A stretch of 64,000 nucleotides of DNA from Kaistia hirudinis (lineage in GTDB: Bacteria; Pseudomonadota; Alphaproteobacteria; Rhizobiales; Kaistiaceae), in the NCBI RefSeq assembly GCF_014196455.1, contig NZ_JACIDS010000007.1:1-64000 (forward strand), given 5' to 3'. The position numbers were made by a program, and so were the translations under genes. The number at the start of each line of letters is the position of its first letter. The first letter of the stretch is position 1. The notes beneath the pieces were generated by a model. It searched no databases. It was not told the DNA's origin and was given only the letters and a program-made list of their open reading frames with translations. Shown piece after piece: positions 62,347 through 64,000 of this stretch.

Positions 62347-63144
62347 ATGACGATGCGCGGAATTATCGTAGCTCTCACAGTGGCCGGGTTTGCGACGCCG
62401 AGTCTGGGCGCGGACTTGCCGTCCGCACCGATCAGCGGCTCAGCCGTCACATCCGTGCCCCTTGCGGGCTGGACGTTCCAGGCTACCCTCTACGGTTGGG
62501 CAACCGGGCTGAACGGCGACATCGGCGTAAAGAACCTGCCGCCAGCCAACGTCAATGTCAGCGCATGGGACGCCCTCACGCATCTGGATGGCGCCTTGAT
62601 GGGCTCGTTTCTCGCCAGGAACGGCGACTGGACCATCCTCACGGACGTGGTCTGGGCACAGCTTTCCGACAAAGCGGCGGTCGGTCGCAATGCCACGCAG
62701 GTTGACTTCAGCGAGACGCAGGTCATCGCGTCCGCACTCGTGGGCTATCGCTTGCCGATCGGCCTCCCTGAGAATGTCGAGCTGAGCGGCACGGTCGGCC
62801 TTCGCTATCAGCATTTGAGTGCCGATATCGGAATTAGTCCTTCGCTGGTGCCAATCACCCTAAGCGGGGAAGGCACGCAGGATTGGGTCGATCCCACCAT
62901 CGGTCTCAGCCTGCAGTACAAGATCAACGACCGCTGGTTTCTCAATGCATTGGCCGATGTTGGCGGCTTTGGCGTGGGGTCGAAGTTCACCGCGCAGGGC
63001 TTCGCTTCGGTCGGCTATATGTGGACTCCGTCAATCTCTACCGCGCTCGGCTATCGCGCCATCTATACCGACTATGAAAACGATGGCTTCGTGTACAACA
63101 CGACACAGCACGGGGTTTTCACCAGTATTGCTTACCATTTTTGA
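62347..63144 (+). CDS. outer-membrane beta-barrel protein
   Basis: From ATG 62347 the 265-residue protein has a signal peptide (GIIVALTVAGFATPSLGA). The body alternates polar and aromatic residues in barrel fashion (GWTFQATLYGWATGLNGDIG, VELSGTVGLRYQHLSADIG, FASVGYMWTPSISTALGYR). It ends in a C-terminal Phe (FTSIAYHF), the outer-membrane assembly signal. It resembles the small Omp25-like or porin-type barrels of alphaproteobacteria. A second ATG at 62353 is possible. The region upstream is AT-rich and probably holds its promoter. Confidence 0.78.
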   Translation: MTMRGIIVALTVAGFATPSLGADLPSAPISGSAVTSVPLAGWTFQATLYGWATGLNGDIGVKNLPPANVNVSAWDALTHLDGALMGSFLARNGDWTILTDVVWAQLSDKAAVGRNATQVDFSETQVIASALVGYRLPIGLPENVELSGTVGLRYQHLSADIGISPSLVPITLSGEGTQDWVDPTIGLSLQYKINDRWFLNALADVGGFGVGSKFTAQGFASVGYMWTPSISTALGYRAIYTDYENDGFVYNTTQHGVFTSIAYHF

Positions 63145-63281
63145 GTCTGGGGGCGACCTCCCGGGCATCCTGACTGTCGCACGGTCACTCTGGGAGCAAG
63201 ACTCGACGTCAAGATGAGCGGGACGCTCTCATCTATCGAAGTTGAAATGCGGATTGATTGGATAGGATCGGAGGCTGGGCC

Positions 63282-64000
63282 ATGTCGAAATCACTGTTAG
63301 CGAAGGCATCACCGTTCGCGAGATTTTCCGGGATTAGGCCTGCCGCATGCGCGGCGATCCCGCTGCTGGGCCTTCTCGGCGCGCCCGCAACGGCGCAAAG
63401 CACGCCGGAGCGCAATGCCTATTTCGGCGAGACCCACGTCCACACCAGCTGGTCGTTCGACGCCTATATCTTCGGCAATCACATCACCGGGCCGGCGGAC
63501 GCCTACAAATACGCCAAGGGCGAGCCGATCAAGCACCCGCTCGGTTATGACGTGAAGATCACCACGCCGCTCGACTGGATGGGGGTGACCGACCATTCCG
63601 AATATGCTGGCGTCGTGCGGCTGTCGAACGATCCCAGTTCTCCGATCAGCAAGCTGCCGATCGCCGAGCAGCTGAAAGTGCGCGACGCCGCCGACATCCA
63701 GCGCATCTATCTCTGGCTCGGCACCAGCATGATCAAGGCGCAGCCGATCGAGGCGCTGGTGAAGCCGGAAATCTCGGACACGGTCTGGAAAGCCAACAAC
63801 ACCGCCGCCGACGCCGCCAACGAGCCCGGCAAGTTCACGGCGTTCTGTTCCTATGAATGGACGTCGAACCCCGACTTCCGCAACATGCACCGCAACATCT
63901 TCTTCAGGGACTGCGGCAAGGTTCCGAGCCGCCCGTTCAGCTCGCTCGAATCCCAGGCGCCCGAGGACCTGTGGAACTGGATGGACGGCCAGCGCAAGGC
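63282..64000 (+). CDS. secreted DUF3604 protein, N-terminal part
   Basis: The ATG at 63282 follows GGAGG with 9-base spacing, and the frame runs off the end of the window after about 239 residues. A signal peptide is visible ([19 protein letters not shown]). The mature start [20 protein letters not shown] and the later [13 protein letters not shown] are DUF3604 hallmarks. The His residues of THVHT and DHSEY are those of a PHP-like metal-binding phosphoesterase fold. Proteins of this family occur with DUF1254 proteins and sulfatases, as here. Substrate unknown. Confidence 0.85.
   Translation, partial: MSKSLLAKASPFARFSGIRPAACAAIPLLGLLGAPATAQSTPERNAYFGETHVHTSWSFDAYIFGNHITGPADAYKYAKGEPIKHPLGYDVKITTPLDWMGVTDHSEYAGVVRLSNDPSSPISKLPIAEQLKVRDAADIQRIYLWLGTSMIKAQPIEALVKPEISDTVWKANNTAADAANEPGKFTAFCSYEWTSNPDFRNMHRNIFFRDCGKVPSRPFSSLESQAPEDLWNWMDGQRK

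Noticed and set aside
1-64000. CRISPR arrays, tRNA or rRNA genes and intact insertion sequences
   Set aside because: No regularly spaced repeats, no cloverleaf-like sequence with the usual conserved blocks and no transposase gene were seen on either strand by reading. A covariance-model scan could still find a short tRNA.

Overview
The window is GC-rich (clearly above 60 percent by eye) and comes from an alphaproteobacterium, most likely of the Hyphomicrobiales (Rhizobiales). The evidence is a Ti-plasmid-type transfer module (TraG-TraD-TraC, oriT, TraA-TraF-TraB-TraH, TraM/TraR), a MucR/Ros-family regulator and several protein families typical of rhizobial mobile elements (DUF1403, DUF1419, DUF3085, DUF736, ArdC). 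Nearly all of it reads as accessory DNA: an integrative and conjugative element, or part of a plasmid, with a defence island on the left and metabolic cargo inside and to the right. No integrase-linked att site, tRNA gene, CRISPR array, trb mating-pair operon or luxI-type gene was found, so the element must extend beyond the window or depend on genes elsewhere.

Region 1 (1-2.4 kb) holds the end of a DUF1403 gene, an accessory ScpB and a translationally coupled gene of unknown function. Region 2 (2.5-14.8 kb) is a dense defence island. It has a HEPN-like gene, an IetAS pair (AAA ATPase plus subtilase), a CoiA-like nuclease with two C-terminal MbcA/ParS-like repeats behind a second HEPN-like gene, a MucR variant with a histone-H1-like tail, and an AbiE type IV toxin-antitoxin operon extended by two nuclease-like genes. 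Two perfect 24-bp AT-rich direct repeats lie in the presumed AbiE promoter. Region 3 (14.9-19.0 kb) is a large serine recombinase overlapping two consecutive ParB/RepB-like genes, with a divergent regulator.

Region 4 (19.1-36.5 kb) is an element backbone: small proteins, a Toprim primase-like protein, DUF1419, DUF3085, a 1702-residue methyltransferase-helicase resembling phage P1 DarB, a ParB-like protein, ArdC, a PAPS-reductase-like protein, DUF736 and a VapBC pair. Many of these genes are preceded by long GC-rich, hairpin-rich leaders. Region 5 (36.5-42.7 kb) is cargo: a WGR protein, an alpha/beta hydrolase, a SphA-type outer-membrane protein, a formylglycine-generating enzyme, a DUF202 membrane protein and an arylsulfatase with the matching C-T-P-S-R site.

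Region 6 (42.8-52.6 kb) is the DNA-processing half of a Ti-type conjugation system. Divergent traGDC and traAFBH flank a well-conserved oriT, followed by convergent traM and traR. Upstream of traM is a structured RNA region whose two arms are complementary to each other, in the manner of the phage P1 C4 antisense RNA. Region 7 (53.7-64 kb) holds an AraC regulator and a decayed AraC remnant of similar sequence, secreted DUF1254 and DUF3604 proteins, a tyrosine phosphatase, a PAS-GGDEF protein, a lipoprotein esterase and an outer-membrane protein. The last gene runs off the end of the window.
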